This document shows, in pieces, positions 23,728-33,244 of a DNA stretch of 64,000 bases; the stretch's first letter is position 1, and the number at the start of each line of letters is the position of its first letter. Location of the stretch: the NCBI RefSeq assembly GCF_032854445.1, contig NC_088306.1, positions 19,499,764 to 19,563,763 on the forward strand, in the 5' to 3' direction. The notes under the pieces were generated by a model. That model was given only the letters and a program-made list of their open reading frames with translations. It did no database searches and had not been told where the DNA came from. Made by a program: the position numbers and the translations under genes. Source of the DNA: Liolophura sinensis. Its lineage: Eukaryota > Mollusca > Polyplacophora > Chitonida > Chitonidae.

Positions 23728-23960
23728 AGGACCCAGGAGCCTCTCACCAATCATGCCATTGGGGTCTCTGTGAGTTCAAGTCAAGCTCATTCTGGCTTGG
23801 GAATACATGGGAAGGTCTGTCGGCAACCTGCATATGGTCATCGGTTTCCCCCCGGGCTCTGCCCGATTTACTCCCACCATAATGCTGGCTGCCGTCGTTT
23901 AAGTGAATTATTTTGGAGCACGGCGTAAAACACCAATCAAATAAATAAATAAAAAAATAT
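23728..23960 (+). mobile_element. SINE family A copy, plus
   Basis: It runs from CAGGAGCCTCTCACCAATC through GTGAGTTCAAGTCAAGCTC (B-box region), GGGAAGGTCTGTCGGCAACC and ATAATGCTGGCTGCCGTCGT to CACCAATCAAATAAATAAAT. Only the first part of the tRNA-like head is missing. Confidence 0.9.
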
Positions 23961-24657
23961 TTTAGAGGAGTTATTTTGTGGATAACTTGAATTCCTGTAA
24001 GTTAGATTCATTTGAGATAGGCTTTGATGATACAGTGCACGTTGACTTTGATGTTGTTTTGATAATAACTGTGGATCATTTTATAACTGTGAAAAAAAAA
24101 TTCACAACAAAAGAAGCTATGAAATCCATTAGTGGAGCAACATGCACCTGTTCCCAACTTTTCCCTCTTCGAAAATGTGAAAATCAAAATGCCTTGGTTA
24201 TGAAGTGACTCCAAAGGCCTCAGGGTATAGTGCTAGCTATACCTGTAGACAGAGGCTAGGTTGTGCAGGGTGAGGGACAGGAATTCAGTATCACCCTGAT
24301 CTAACCACCTGTCACATGTCTATCACATGTCTGTCACGACCCCAGGCTCCCCACTACACTCATCTACTTAAAATCACATCAGTCCTAACCTTAGCCCTGA
24401 CATTTTGTCATTTCCCATCAGTTTTGTAATTGAAGGATTTTTATTAATATTGAACAGATCAGTCTGGTGACCATGTAAATAAATGTGCTAGCTACTACAC
24501 ACTATTTAGTCCTTATATGATATTAGCTCAGCCTGTGAGCAGTTGCGAAGTGGAACCTCTGGCATGTTGGATGCAGTTTATCCAATGGAACTGATACAAG
24601 CTATATTAGAGAACCTGAAATTTCTTGCCTTCTTGTCTCTATTCCAAAGCAAAATGA

Positions 24658-24990
24658 CCGGCCCGTATAGCACAGGTGGTAGAGCGTCCACTTCAGGAGC
24701 GGTAGATCCAGGATCAATCCTGGGTCGAGTCACACCTAAGTCCTTAAAAGAGGAAACTTCCTGGCTTGGCGTTCAGCATGAAGGGCATAGTGCAATGACT
24801 GGTTGACCCCTTTCAGTATAATGGCTCGGGCTTGGCGGCTTACTTGCCTTCGGTCAGCCGTCTCAGTGAAGCAGATGAACTAGATGAAAGAGGGACAAGC
24901 GGACACATTACGTACAATCTAAGGATTCCTTCATCGTTGTATGACTAAAAAATTGTAGAGCACGACGTTAAACCCCAAGCACTCACTTCC
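24658..24990 (+). mobile_element. SINE family B, best copy, plus
   Basis: The tRNA-like head includes CACAGGTGGTAGAGCGTCC (A-box region) and GGATCAATCCTGGGTCGAGTC (B-box region). The body has GAAACTTCCTGGCTTGGCGT, CAGTATAATGGCTCGGGCTT and CTCAGTGAAGCAGATGAAC, and the 3' end is GCACGACGTTAAACCCCAAG followed by CACTCACTTCC. Length is about 330 bp. No open reading frame is needed: such elements are transcribed by RNA polymerase III and mobilised by a LINE. Confidence 0.88.
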
Positions 24991-24994
24991 AAGC

Positions 24995-26635
24995 AGAATG
25001 ATGGACACAATATACCATATTTCACCTAAAGTTTAGCATGTTTCAGGTGACACATTTTGCTTGGTTCTGATTAACTTATCCACTTTAAAGGACCACTTTG
25101 TTTATATCTATGTAAATTGATCTAGAATTCTGTGGTAAATAAATAAAGGTATTCTTTTAAATAATAAATATATGGGTGTTAATTTGTGTGAAAGAAAAAT
25201 ATGACACTATTTGATATAGTGTAACCTCATAAAACATAGGAATAATACAGGGAATAATATGGTTAACAAATTTGCCGTTGATTTTGATTTTCACTAGATC
25301 TGGCCATGCAGAAGACTTCGGCTAATGATGATACATGCACTCATATTCAAATAAGGTTGATTCATTATCAGTTTACTCTGACTGGTGAATAATTTTGGTG
25401 GCTTTTTTTTGAAAAGAAAACACTGCAGTAAATAAGATAGACAATTTTTGTTTGATGCACAGTCTAATCTGGGATATGTATGAACTGTAAAAACAGAAGA
25501 TTTTGGAAATGGTGTCAGAAGTGGGATGTTTAACAAAATGATGCATTTTTCATGAATGTGATGCCATTCCTTTAGTATCTATTCATCACAGGAAAAGGGT
25601 TTTTCTTTATTATTCACTAGGAATTAAATTTTCTTGGTCTTGTAGAATACTTTCTTCATGTGCAACATAAGTGCATAGCTTGGAGAGTACTGTCATGACT
25701 GCAGGTATAAAAGAAACTTGCTGCAAGCCATGTGTTAATAGATGTGCAGAAAAATTATTTCTACAGTTCATGATGTGTGTAGATGTGAATCTTGTCTAAT
25801 AGATATTTCATTCTTTCTTCAACCTTTTCCCTCTATTCTTCACAGGTCAAACAAGCAAGAATTGGCTGTGTTCTTGATCATCCATACTGGAAGAGCTCGC
25901 CTTTCTGCTTCTGTGGATGCAGGAGTTGAATGAGAATTTTGCTGTGTGCGATACACATACAAAGTCAGTCTGAGTGATGTTAAAATGTATTCTGTTACTG
26001 CAGCAGATTGTTCTGTTAAATACAACACACAGAATCCTTCAGTTAATTCAGCATAAATATAGGGTTAGACAATAACCCAATAACAGAACACGTTCTAGCA
26101 TCGCTCAGACAACAGAATTTCTGTTATTCAGATTGAATAACAGATTAAGGTTTTTAAGTGTACATGTAGGTCGTTCTTGACACTTGTTTCACAGTGGTTT
26201 GGAATGCAAGCTGCCTCAAGACTGGCTCTATGTCCACAAAAATATGTCTCGTCTCTGTTTGTTGGAAGCCTTCTGAGAATGGGGTTGTTTCCTCTCCATA
26301 AATGATGTTGTATCTCCGTGCTTTGAAACTGCTATTTGTGATAGTGTACACACTGTATTTGTCTATTTTTAACTTCATGGTTTACCTAAGTGATATTCCA
26401 GCATTCTGATATTTGCTGTCTGTCTGCCTGTTTGCAGGATGCTTAACAGAATTTGATTATCTTCCTTCTGTAAAACTGCAGTATTTATGGGATTGTAAAC
26501 ACATACATTATAAAACTGTATGATCTCTTTTATATTTTACCCAAATGTTATATTAACCTTCTCATTTTGTCTGTCTGAAGAAGTTGTACCACTGTACTTG
26601 GCCCAGTGTGTCCTGAGTTACTGCTATGGTACAGA
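24995..26635. other. No confident gene; possible decayed exon start near 25845
   Basis: AT-rich DNA. At 25830-25880 a pyrimidine tract and CTTCACAGG precede CAAGCAAGAATTGGCTGTG, which resembles the start of the NALF exon at 26940 (CAGGAGGCATACAAGAATTGG). The frame downstream does not encode the NALF peptide. Confidence 0.35.
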
Positions 26636-26649
26636 ACCAAGTACTTGTA

Positions 26650-26939
26650 CATACATCCTGACTTTGTCCGTTTGTCCGTGTGTTCACAGGAGGCATACAA
26701 GAATTGCCTACACATTTGATCTTACATTATTACCTTTTAATGCTGCAGCGTTCTGACTTTGTCTGCTTGTCTCTCTGTTCACAGGAGGCATACAAGAATT
26801 GGTTGTGTGCCATCTCTATACCGTATTACCTCTATGATACAGAATGTACCATGTGACATTGCCTACACATTTGATCTTACATTATTACGTTTTAATGCTG
26901 CAGCGTTCTGACTTTGTCTGCTTGTCTGTCTGTTCACAG
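26650..26939 (+). repeat. Two partial tandem copies of the NALF exon start and its splice acceptor
   Basis: The acceptor-plus-exon-start sequence (GTTCACAG|GAGGCATACAAGAATTG) occurs three times, with exon starts at 26690, 26785 and 26940. The first copy keeps 17 exon bases before changing to CCTACACATTTGATC. The second keeps about 60 exon bases, to GATACAGAA, then GTACC and TGTGACATT. The intervening CCTACACATTTGATCTTACA and AATGCTGCAGCGTTCTGACT are also duplicated. In the NALF frame both upstream copies run into TGA (after LHI and after ECTM), so only the third supports the protein. Confidence 0.92.
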
Positions 26940-27105
26940 GAGGCATACAAGAATTGGTTGTGTGCCGTCTCTATACCGTATTACCTCTATGATACAGAAG
27001 TGCTGCCATGCAAAGACATCTGTCTACAGGTGGAAAAGTCCTGCCCTTTTTTTCGTCCTCTAATGCTGGAAACCCATGCAGGTGACCCTAGTTTTATATG
27101 CAAAG
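26940..27105 (+). CDS. NALF1: NALF/FAM155 internal exon, Cys-rich domain
   Basis: NALF/FAM155 proteins are auxiliary subunits of the NALCN sodium-leak channel in the ER and plasma membrane; they relate to C. elegans NLF-1 and yeast Mid1. The exon encodes 55 residues in phase 0, starting EAYKNWLCA and containing LPCKDICLQVEKSCPFFRP and GDPSFICK. These match the family signature of YKxWLC, PCKxxCLEVxxxCPF and SFIC, with the Cys spacing kept. The acceptor is GTTCACAG (ends 26939) and the donor AAAG|GTGGGT (27105/27106), leaving phase 1. The preceding coding exon, which should carry the signal region and the first Cys cluster, was not found in the window. Two decayed copies of this exon's start lie just upstream. 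Confidence 0.85.
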
Positions 27106-27239
27106 GTGGGTAGAATAGTTATTAAGATCTTAGTTCATTGATTTAAAGTAAAAGAAAGCTAAAATGTGAACTAAGGTTCATCATATAGACATCTGGGAAG
27201 TGTGCATAAAAATACTTTCATTTATTTTTTCAGATTTTT

Positions 27240-27551
27240 TTAAAGGGTGTTGAAAGGCATTCAAATATTTAAATACTGTGGTGAGCTTTATGAGCTAGAT
27301 CGATGGTATCTAGGAAGTCTGACGTCACATCACCTTTTATTTCCTGATGTTTACCAGGAGGAAGGAATTTTTGGGAACATTGTTTCATTTCAGTAATCTT
27401 TCACTCATGGGTATAAAGAGTTATTCCAATGTTCAGTGTGGTGTTTGGAGTTGGAAAAAGTTCCTGTGATGTCAGAATTCCTAAACTCTGATGATATGGT
27501 ACATAAAACCCACCTTAGAATTCAAATGTTTGAATGCCTTTAACTCTTTTC
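27240..27551. mobile_element. Putative MITE with ~30-bp imperfect terminal inverted repeats
   Basis: AAAGGCATTCAAATATTTAA near 27253 faces ATTCAAATGTTTGAATGCCTTT near 27520-27542. Outside them, TAAAGGGTGTT faces AACTCTTTT. Length is about 310 bp. I found no second copy in the window, so the call rests on the inverted repeat. It starts about 135 bp after the NALF exon donor. Confidence 0.5.
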
Positions 27552-28141
27552 GCCAAAAAGCCAAAAAAACAGTAAATGAAAATATATTTATGTATGATTT
27601 TAAGTGGTCTATTTAATGAAGCCTTCTTTGATTTTTAGAGGTTTTTTTCCTTTAGTGCTAACTATACTGAATAGTACATGTTTAACTCCTAAAATGAACT
27701 GCTTAATAATAAATTGAGGATATGGTGGCTGGGTAAAGTCTACCTCAAGTGTCACAAATATGGTACCGCACATTTCTTTCTCCATTTTTTTAATTAACTA
27801 AATAGGACATGACATTGAAAATTTTATATCACATTAATCTGCTCATAGTTTTCTAATCAAAACGTCCCCTTTTTCCATCTCCGAGCATCATACCAGAGAT
27901 GCACTTAATTTCATATTTCATTCAGTCAGTTAAACAGTACACATGAACTTCACTTTTGTTGGACGATAAATCATTCAACTGGAGAGGTAATTAAGAAAAT
28001 ATCATAATGTTTTGGCTCAGTGAGAAAACAGTTTTAAATCAGTGAACTGTTTTTTTTTTTTTGGAGACCTTTTACAAATGCTCCTTCGATTGACCTGTTT
28101 ATCTTTCTAGTTATTTTTCAGGTAAAAAAAATTATGAATTA

Positions 28142-28360
28142 CCCTAAATGGCCTAAAAATTCAAATACAAAAGATCATTTTTGGAGGGAAATAAATGTCA
28201 TGAGATATTACTTCTGGCGATAAGGTTTACATTTTCCCAGTAAGATATCATCCTACTTTCCAAAAACACCTCTCCAAGCACCTTCCTAAAATCAAGAGAA
28301 ATCCCGGAATCTGGCAAAATGAGCTGCTCAGTCATGGACAAAATTTTAGATAATTTAGGG
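28142..28360 (+). mobile_element. MITE-3, best copy
   Basis: It is flanked by TA on both sides. It starts CCCTAAATGGCCTAAAAATT and ends AAATTTTAGATAATTTAGGG, a near-perfect inverted repeat. The interior (CATTTTCCCAGTAAGATATC, ATCCTACTTTCCAAAAACAC, GAAATCCCGGAATCTGG) is shared with 36270-36437. Length is 219 bp, with no coding capacity. Confidence 0.85.
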
Positions 28361-29129
28361 TACATGCAGATGTATATGATACTATTTTCTTGTTAGTGTT
28401 TGTGTGCAGTGGTATAGTATATCACAGTGATTGGAGCAAATCACTGCAGTGAGTAAGTAAATTACAGGACCCACAGGATGGGTAGTACTTATGAGTCATG
28501 TGCCCTACACTAGAATGTTCTAGAGCTTTGTTCTGCAGTCAAAACTCAATCACATCGTCAGACTTACTGACAAGTAATTATTCCTCTGTCCTTGGAATGC
28601 TGATTAGAAGGGAGGTTTTTGTCGGCCCATCTTTGGTGGTTGAAGGAATTTTCCTTCCGCTTAATTTCTGCCTTTATAAAGCCATCAGGCTGTGCATGCT
28701 GTGATTGGATTAGTCTGTGGTTACCCATTAAACAAAGGTCTAAACTCTCCCCAATAGGCAATCTTCTGTAAAACTTCCTGATGAGATGCGGATTCATAAC
28801 TATTGATTCCTCACAAAAACACCACACTCTTGGCAATTAGTGATGTGAAATGCTGTTAATTAAGAAATAAAAAGTTTGACGAATGGGCTGTGATAGTCTG
28901 GGACTTTGTATCGAGAAGATATGCATTTAGACAAAAGAGATGCACAAATGCCTTAATATGTTCATGGGAATTTGCTTGGCGCACGAGTTGCAAGTTCAGT
29001 TCCAGCCTTGAACAGGAAATTTGTAGATTCTTTCTCTCTTGCTGATTTTAGGGCCTTGGTAGCGGTAAATGGTTTATAAATAGTTGAAGGCCACTTGTAT
29101 TTCACCGAATGGTATGGTGTGTAAGTCTG

Positions 29130-29221
29130 TATGTATGGGTACTTGGGGAAAATTTAGCAATGTTTTTTTCCTGGGCACTCCTGTTTCCTTCAACAGTAAA
29201 ACTGGCGGCCATGGTATAACT

Positions 29222-29278
<57 letters not shown>

Positions 29279-29280
29279 CA
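29130..29280 (+). repeat. Degenerate SINE-like fragment ending in (AT)n
   Basis: GGCACTCCTGTTTCCTTCAA, AACTGGCGGCCATGGTATAA is weakly like the family-A core. It runs into about 26 AT dinucleotides at 29225-29276, perhaps grown from the element's A/T-rich tail. Confidence 0.6.
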
Positions 29281-30119
29281 GGGCTAAAGAGCAGTCTAGT
29301 AAGTACTGCGTCAAATGAACCTCTAGGCATCACATTTGAAGTCGGTGGGAAACGCAAATCTTCCACCATAAAACTCAGTATCATCCACTTTTCCAAAACA
29401 GCTAGTTAATTAATATAAATCAGACTTTTTCTGCAGTAAATCTGGTATAATCGGGCTAAAAGTTTTCTGTAGCCATCCCAGTGGCAAGCCCTTAGCCTAC
29501 CTGTAGTTTGCCTGAGGTGCACTTTAGGCATATTAATGGAAAACAGATTCCACACTGGTCCAGGCATAGTTTTGTAATAATGAAACATTTGTAAGGCTTT
29601 ATGTACACAGGCCCTGAGGAGTATTTGAATTGTCGAGGTACACATCAAAGTGGTAACAATAAGCCAGGTAGCTGTTGAATGGTGCCCCAGTGCGCATGTT
29701 TGTAAGGTGTCAGAGGTGAGAGGACATGATCATTTATGCCTATGGTACAACATTACAGTCTTCAACCACAGCCCAGAATTCAGCTTCAATACAATTTCTT
29801 AAAATATATTTTTTAAAATTTTCCACTTGAAACTCTCCTCGGACCCACTAAAGTTACAGATGTCATGGGGAGTGGAATAAATTACACGGATTTCGCTCAA
29901 CTGTGTGTAACAGAGGGTTATAATGCTTTAACACGGTTACATGGATTTGTTTGTCCCGCCATGAGGAGATCTTGATCATGCACACTGTAATAGCATAGCC
30001 ACACCTTTGACTCTGTGGCTATTTTGCTTGTTGGATAAAGTGATTGACTGGTTGTGGGCCAAACTGGTTTTAAACCTCGGACTATTTTTGTTTAATTTTG
30101 GACGTACTCATTATATTAT

Positions 30120-30242
30120 GGAAAGGCACTTACTGCCTTTCTCGTGTTGTAAACGTGGCCTCGCCACAATATGGCTGAAATATTGACAGCATGTCATTAA
30201 ACCGTAATCACTCACTCATTCATTCATTCATTCATTTAATTT
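30120..30242 (+). mobile_element. Interspersed repeat family D fragment, plus
   Basis: GGCCTCGCCACAATATGGCTGAAATATTGACAGC... and CATTAAACCGTAATCACTCA with (ATTC)n is the reverse complement of 63650-63725 (TTAACGCCACATCGG, CAATATTTCAGCCATATCGTGGCG). This is a third tail type with a tetranucleotide end. Confidence 0.7.
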
Positions 30243-30429
30243 CAAGATTATGAATGCAGCAGTGGAGTATAATTAACAATTGTTTGTGTTAAAAATAAGA
30301 AATAATTTCTTGTATGAACTGCACTTGGGCCAAAATAAAATGATGATGGAAAAAAAAAGTGCAGAAAGGGCGACTGAGGTGGCGGTAGATCATTAATGGA
30401 GTATTGATCTCTTGATCTGAGGGAGGGTT

Positions 30430-30770
30430 TAAACACAGAGGGGATGGCTCACGCCACAGCCTGAGGGGAAACGTGTGTGGCATACGACCCCACAGTTTGT
30501 CAGACACTGTAACTTTATTGCCAGTGTTTATTCTGTGTGCCTGTCCCAATGTGGTCAGTGGATCCCAGATAAACACCCATCTATCGATTACAAATATCAC
30601 ATGACATTGCATAACACTTCATGTAATTCTACAGTTGACATCGCCAAAGCGTCTCGCGCTGCTCAAATTTGCCTGGAAAAGACCCATATTTGCATTCCTT
30701 TGAGGACTGCATTTGGTGAGATGAGAGTTATGTCCCCTGATGCTCAAGTCTGTTTTCTAGTATAGAAAGG
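30430..30770. other. GC-richer, Cys-containing open frame; function unknown
   Basis: Within the NALF intron, 30475-30765 is open on plus for 96 codons and contains VCLSQCGQW, HNTSCNSTVDIAKA and ICLEKTHICIP. Cys spacing resembles secreted domains, but there is no convincing acceptor or donor. The frame is not needed for the NALF model, and I do not recognise it. Confidence 0.22.
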
Positions 30771-30900
30771 TTGTTATGCAGTAAATTATGTCAAAAAAAG
30801 GAGTTTTTTTGTGAATTAACTTCATCAGTATTTGGTGTCTCTATTGGATGATAATTATGATGTGACAGGAGGAGCTTTCATGTCATAGTTTCAGTAGCTA

Positions 30901-31119
30901 CTGTAATTCTTCACCCTTTTCACATGTTTGCAGGGTTTTTATTTAAGCATATTCTGAAAACATTACTCTGTGTGGACTGCTCAAAATATACTTTTTGTGA
31001 AGCCCTGAAATTGGCCAGTCCAACTAATGTAGCTCTTTCTCTGAAATGAAATAAAAAAAATATGCATAAATAGCACTGAAGGTTGCTCTTTTATATCTGA
31101 AAAGGTTGAGGAATTAGGG
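30901..31119 (+). mobile_element. MITE-1 copy in NALF intron
   Basis: It is preceded by TA. It begins CTGTAATTCTTCACCCTTTT and ends AAAAGGTTGAGGAATTAGGG then TA. The body contains TTTAAGCATATTCTGAAAAC, TTTTTGTGAAGCCCTGAAAT and TGGCCAGTCCAACTAATG, as in the other copies. Length is 219 bp. Confidence 0.88.
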
Positions 31120-31719
31120 TAACATGAATTTCCATGTAGAAGTTGGGATCAGATGATTGAGTTCTAGAATGTTCCAAACATGTGACCTCTAAGGCACTGA
31201 ATATGCCCCCCACCTCACCCCATGTATATACGTATATGTGTGTGTATATATATACATATATACATGTGTGGGGGTGAGCATTCATCCAAGACCTCAATGC
31301 TTACTTATTCAACATTACAGCTAAATCATTAACCTAAGTAAGACCTCAAGGCTACATTGTCTTGATTGAAGCTCCAAGCCTGTTGCTGACTGTATCCAGC
31401 TATCAGGTTTCTAGACACGATTTGTGTGGGTAGACTAACAGGGTGTGCTGAAATACCGCTGTATATACATGTATGCACTGTGCAAGAAGAGGATGAACCT
31501 GTATTACTCTCTGTCCAGTCTTAAGATAGTGCTGTGCCAGAGTATTGATTTTAAAGGCGAAGGATGCATTGCGTAACCAGTCCCTGCAGTCTCTGTGCCT
31601 GACGCTTCTGGCTCAGGCAGGACATATTTTATGCTGATCTCCCCACTGTGCTGCGACACAAGATAAGACTGGGCCATCTATCATTTCAATCCTACCTCTT
31701 CCCCCCTCTCTCTGTTCAG

Positions 31720-31844
31720 CCGGCCCAAATGAACTGGACCGATTTACATTCTGAGAAACCTCTGGTTGACATTTTAGGAGAAACAAAGTGTTACGAGTGG
31801 AGAAATGATGTAATGTGTGCTGTGTGGTCGTTTCAATGTTGCCG
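31720..31844 (+). other. Possible cryptic or alternative exon inside the NALF intron
   Basis: An exceptionally strong acceptor (CCTCTTCCCCCCTCTCTCTG then TTCAG, ending at 31719) precedes a stretch ending at a donor G|GTGGGT (31844/31845) or GG|GTGAGT (31852/31853). Phase 0 gives a Cys-containing peptide (MNWTDLHSEKPLVDILGE, CYEWRNDVMCAVW, CCR). Spliced to the NALF exon (phase 1) it gives only about 11 residues (AGPNELDRFTF) and then a stop. It would therefore truncate NALF if included. Confidence 0.3.
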
Positions 31845-32387
31845 GTGGGTGGGTGAGTGGGTGGGGAACTATGAAGGTGAGGTGATGTACATGTATGTGA
31901 GTCGGGGGGTGGGGGGGGGGAGCTGGAGGGATGGAAGGTACATGTGCATACCATTAAGTTCTTTCAGAGGTATATAGAAGTTAACATAGTGACATCACAA
32001 AGTTTCTTTATGGATAAGGCCTGCTGATTTATTTTCACTGATGTTTCCATGTACATTTTAACATCACTATTAAGCATGTGAAGACAGAACCAAAAAAATT
32101 CAGTTGTAGGTAGAACTAAAGGTAGAGCTAATATGGCATTGCCATGGGTATGTAATTAGATGAAACAGTCGGTAGTTCTGATTTGGCACTTTTCTGGCTA
32201 TAGGTGAAATAGTAGAAGGTTGGGCTTTTATGACTGGGATTATTTAAGAGGGGTAGAGATAACTGATATATGACACTGTGCTGTTTGAACAAGGTTTGAA
32301 AGAAGCATGATGTGAATTAAAGAAAATGCACATGGTTTACTTCAATAAACGGCCTGGGGAGTGCATAAGAGTGATCTGAAACTAGTC

Positions 32388-32575
32388 ACCAAGGTCATGC
32401 TGGCTTCCTCGTCGGCAGTACTTATGAAGGTCTGACAGCAACTTGCAGATTGTCATGCTTTCCTCCGTTCTATGCCTTTTTTCTACCCACCATAATGCTG
32501 GTCACCATCGTATAAGTGACATATTTGTCAGTATGGCGTAAAACACAAATCAGATAAGTAAATAAAATAATCCCC
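32388..32575 (+). mobile_element. SINE family A copy, 5'-truncated, plus
   Basis: GGTCATGCTGGCTTCCTC, GAAGGTCTGACAGCAACTTG, ACCCACCATAATGCTGGTCA, CATCGTATAAGTGACATATT and TATGGCGTAAAACACAAATC, then AAGTAAATAAAATAA. Confidence 0.85.
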
Positions 32576-32613
32576 AATGTGCAAGAGAAGCAGTTATGCT
32601 GTATTACCATATA

Positions 32614-32832
32614 TTGTAATTCTTCTAATTTTTAGGATAGATACTAGTCGTGCTGAAAGCAAAAATTGCATTTCTGTGTCAGTTTTTTTTTTGAATAGTA
32701 AAGAGATATATATGTTGTTCAATAGAAGCATTAACCATGTGGGAAAAGAGAAACTCTGTAATCCTGTTACATTTGTTTGTTTGTTAACTAAAAAGAGCAA
32801 ACCAGGTGTCCCAATCATATGAAGAATTACAG
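32614..32832 (+). mobile_element. MITE-2 copy, ending 60 bp before the last NALF exon
   Basis: It is bounded by TA. It starts TTGTAATTCTTCTAATTTTT and ends ATATGAAGAATTACAG. The body (GATAGATACTAGTCGTGCTG, TTAACCATGTGGGAAAAGAG, CCAGGTGTCCCAATC) matches 44027-44244. Its outer ~12 bp resemble the ends of MITE-1, suggesting that both are moved by the same transposase. Length is 219 bp. Confidence 0.8.
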
Positions 32833-32892
32833 TAAGTTCAAATTGTTTCATTTGTTTACTTTGACGTTTGTCTTTGTTTTATCTTTCTACAG

Positions 32893-33152
32893 ACCCCCAA
32901 ATTCAAGGTAACACCGATGCAGTATATGGACGAGCGCCAGCATGCTATCAAATGTGCCACGTGGATTTATGTCAGGTGGACACAACAGAACAGTGCCCCG
33001 AAATTGACCTGAGTGGAAATGCTACGTCAGCCACAAACTTTGCTACGAGGATGGGGTTGCCTCCCTTGTCGACGCACTCTTTAGCTCAATACGGCTTACT
33101 ATGGTGGCTTATTCACACCATGTGCTTACACCTAAGCAGCGGGCTCACATAG
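32893..33152 (+). CDS. NALF1: NALF/FAM155 terminal exon
   Basis: This is the last coding exon of the NALF gene. The acceptor is TTTATCTTTCTACAG (ends 32892); phase 1 joins the previous exon so that FICK continues as DPQIQGNTDAVYG. The 86 residues include an acidic Cys-rich stretch (PACYQMCHVDLCQ, EQCPEIDL), an N-glycosylation sequon in SGNATSA, and a hydrophobic C-terminus YGLLWWLIHTMCLHL followed by SSGLT and TAG. A hydrophobic C-terminal segment is usual in FAM155 proteins and likely anchors the chain. The middle of this exon is poorly conserved, as in the family, so identification rests mainly on the preceding exon and the clean splice. Confidence 0.75.
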
Positions 33153-33240
33153 GGATTCCATAATAGGTGTAAACAATTATAAATAAATAAACTATAATAT
33201 ATGTACATGTGTCAAATAAAAATTAATAAAATTACAACAA
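33153..33240 (+). terminator. Candidate NALF polyadenylation signals
   Basis: Several AATAAA hexamers lie 25-80 bases after the stop codon (AAATAAATAAACTATAATA near 33181; TCAAATAAAAATTAATAAAA near 33214). Any could end a short 3' UTR. A much longer UTR, reaching for example AATAAACTG near 46527, cannot be excluded. Confidence 0.45.
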
Positions 33241-33244
33241 TATG

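Larger units (their letters stand above)
27106..32892 (+). other. NALF intron, 5787 bp
   Basis: The intron is bounded by GTGGGT and TTTCTACAG and connects phase 1 to phase 1, so the junction codon GAC is built from G and AC. It contains three TIR elements near its start, middle and end, an (AT)n tract, SINE fragments and one possible cryptic exon near 31720. The long size fits the large introns of FAM155 genes in other animals. Confidence 0.8.

Noticed and set aside
31613-31954. 113-codon minus-strand frame with Pro-rich start
   Set aside because: It is antisense to a pyrimidine/purine-rich simple tract (the acceptor polypyrimidine and the G-rich run near 31905-31920).
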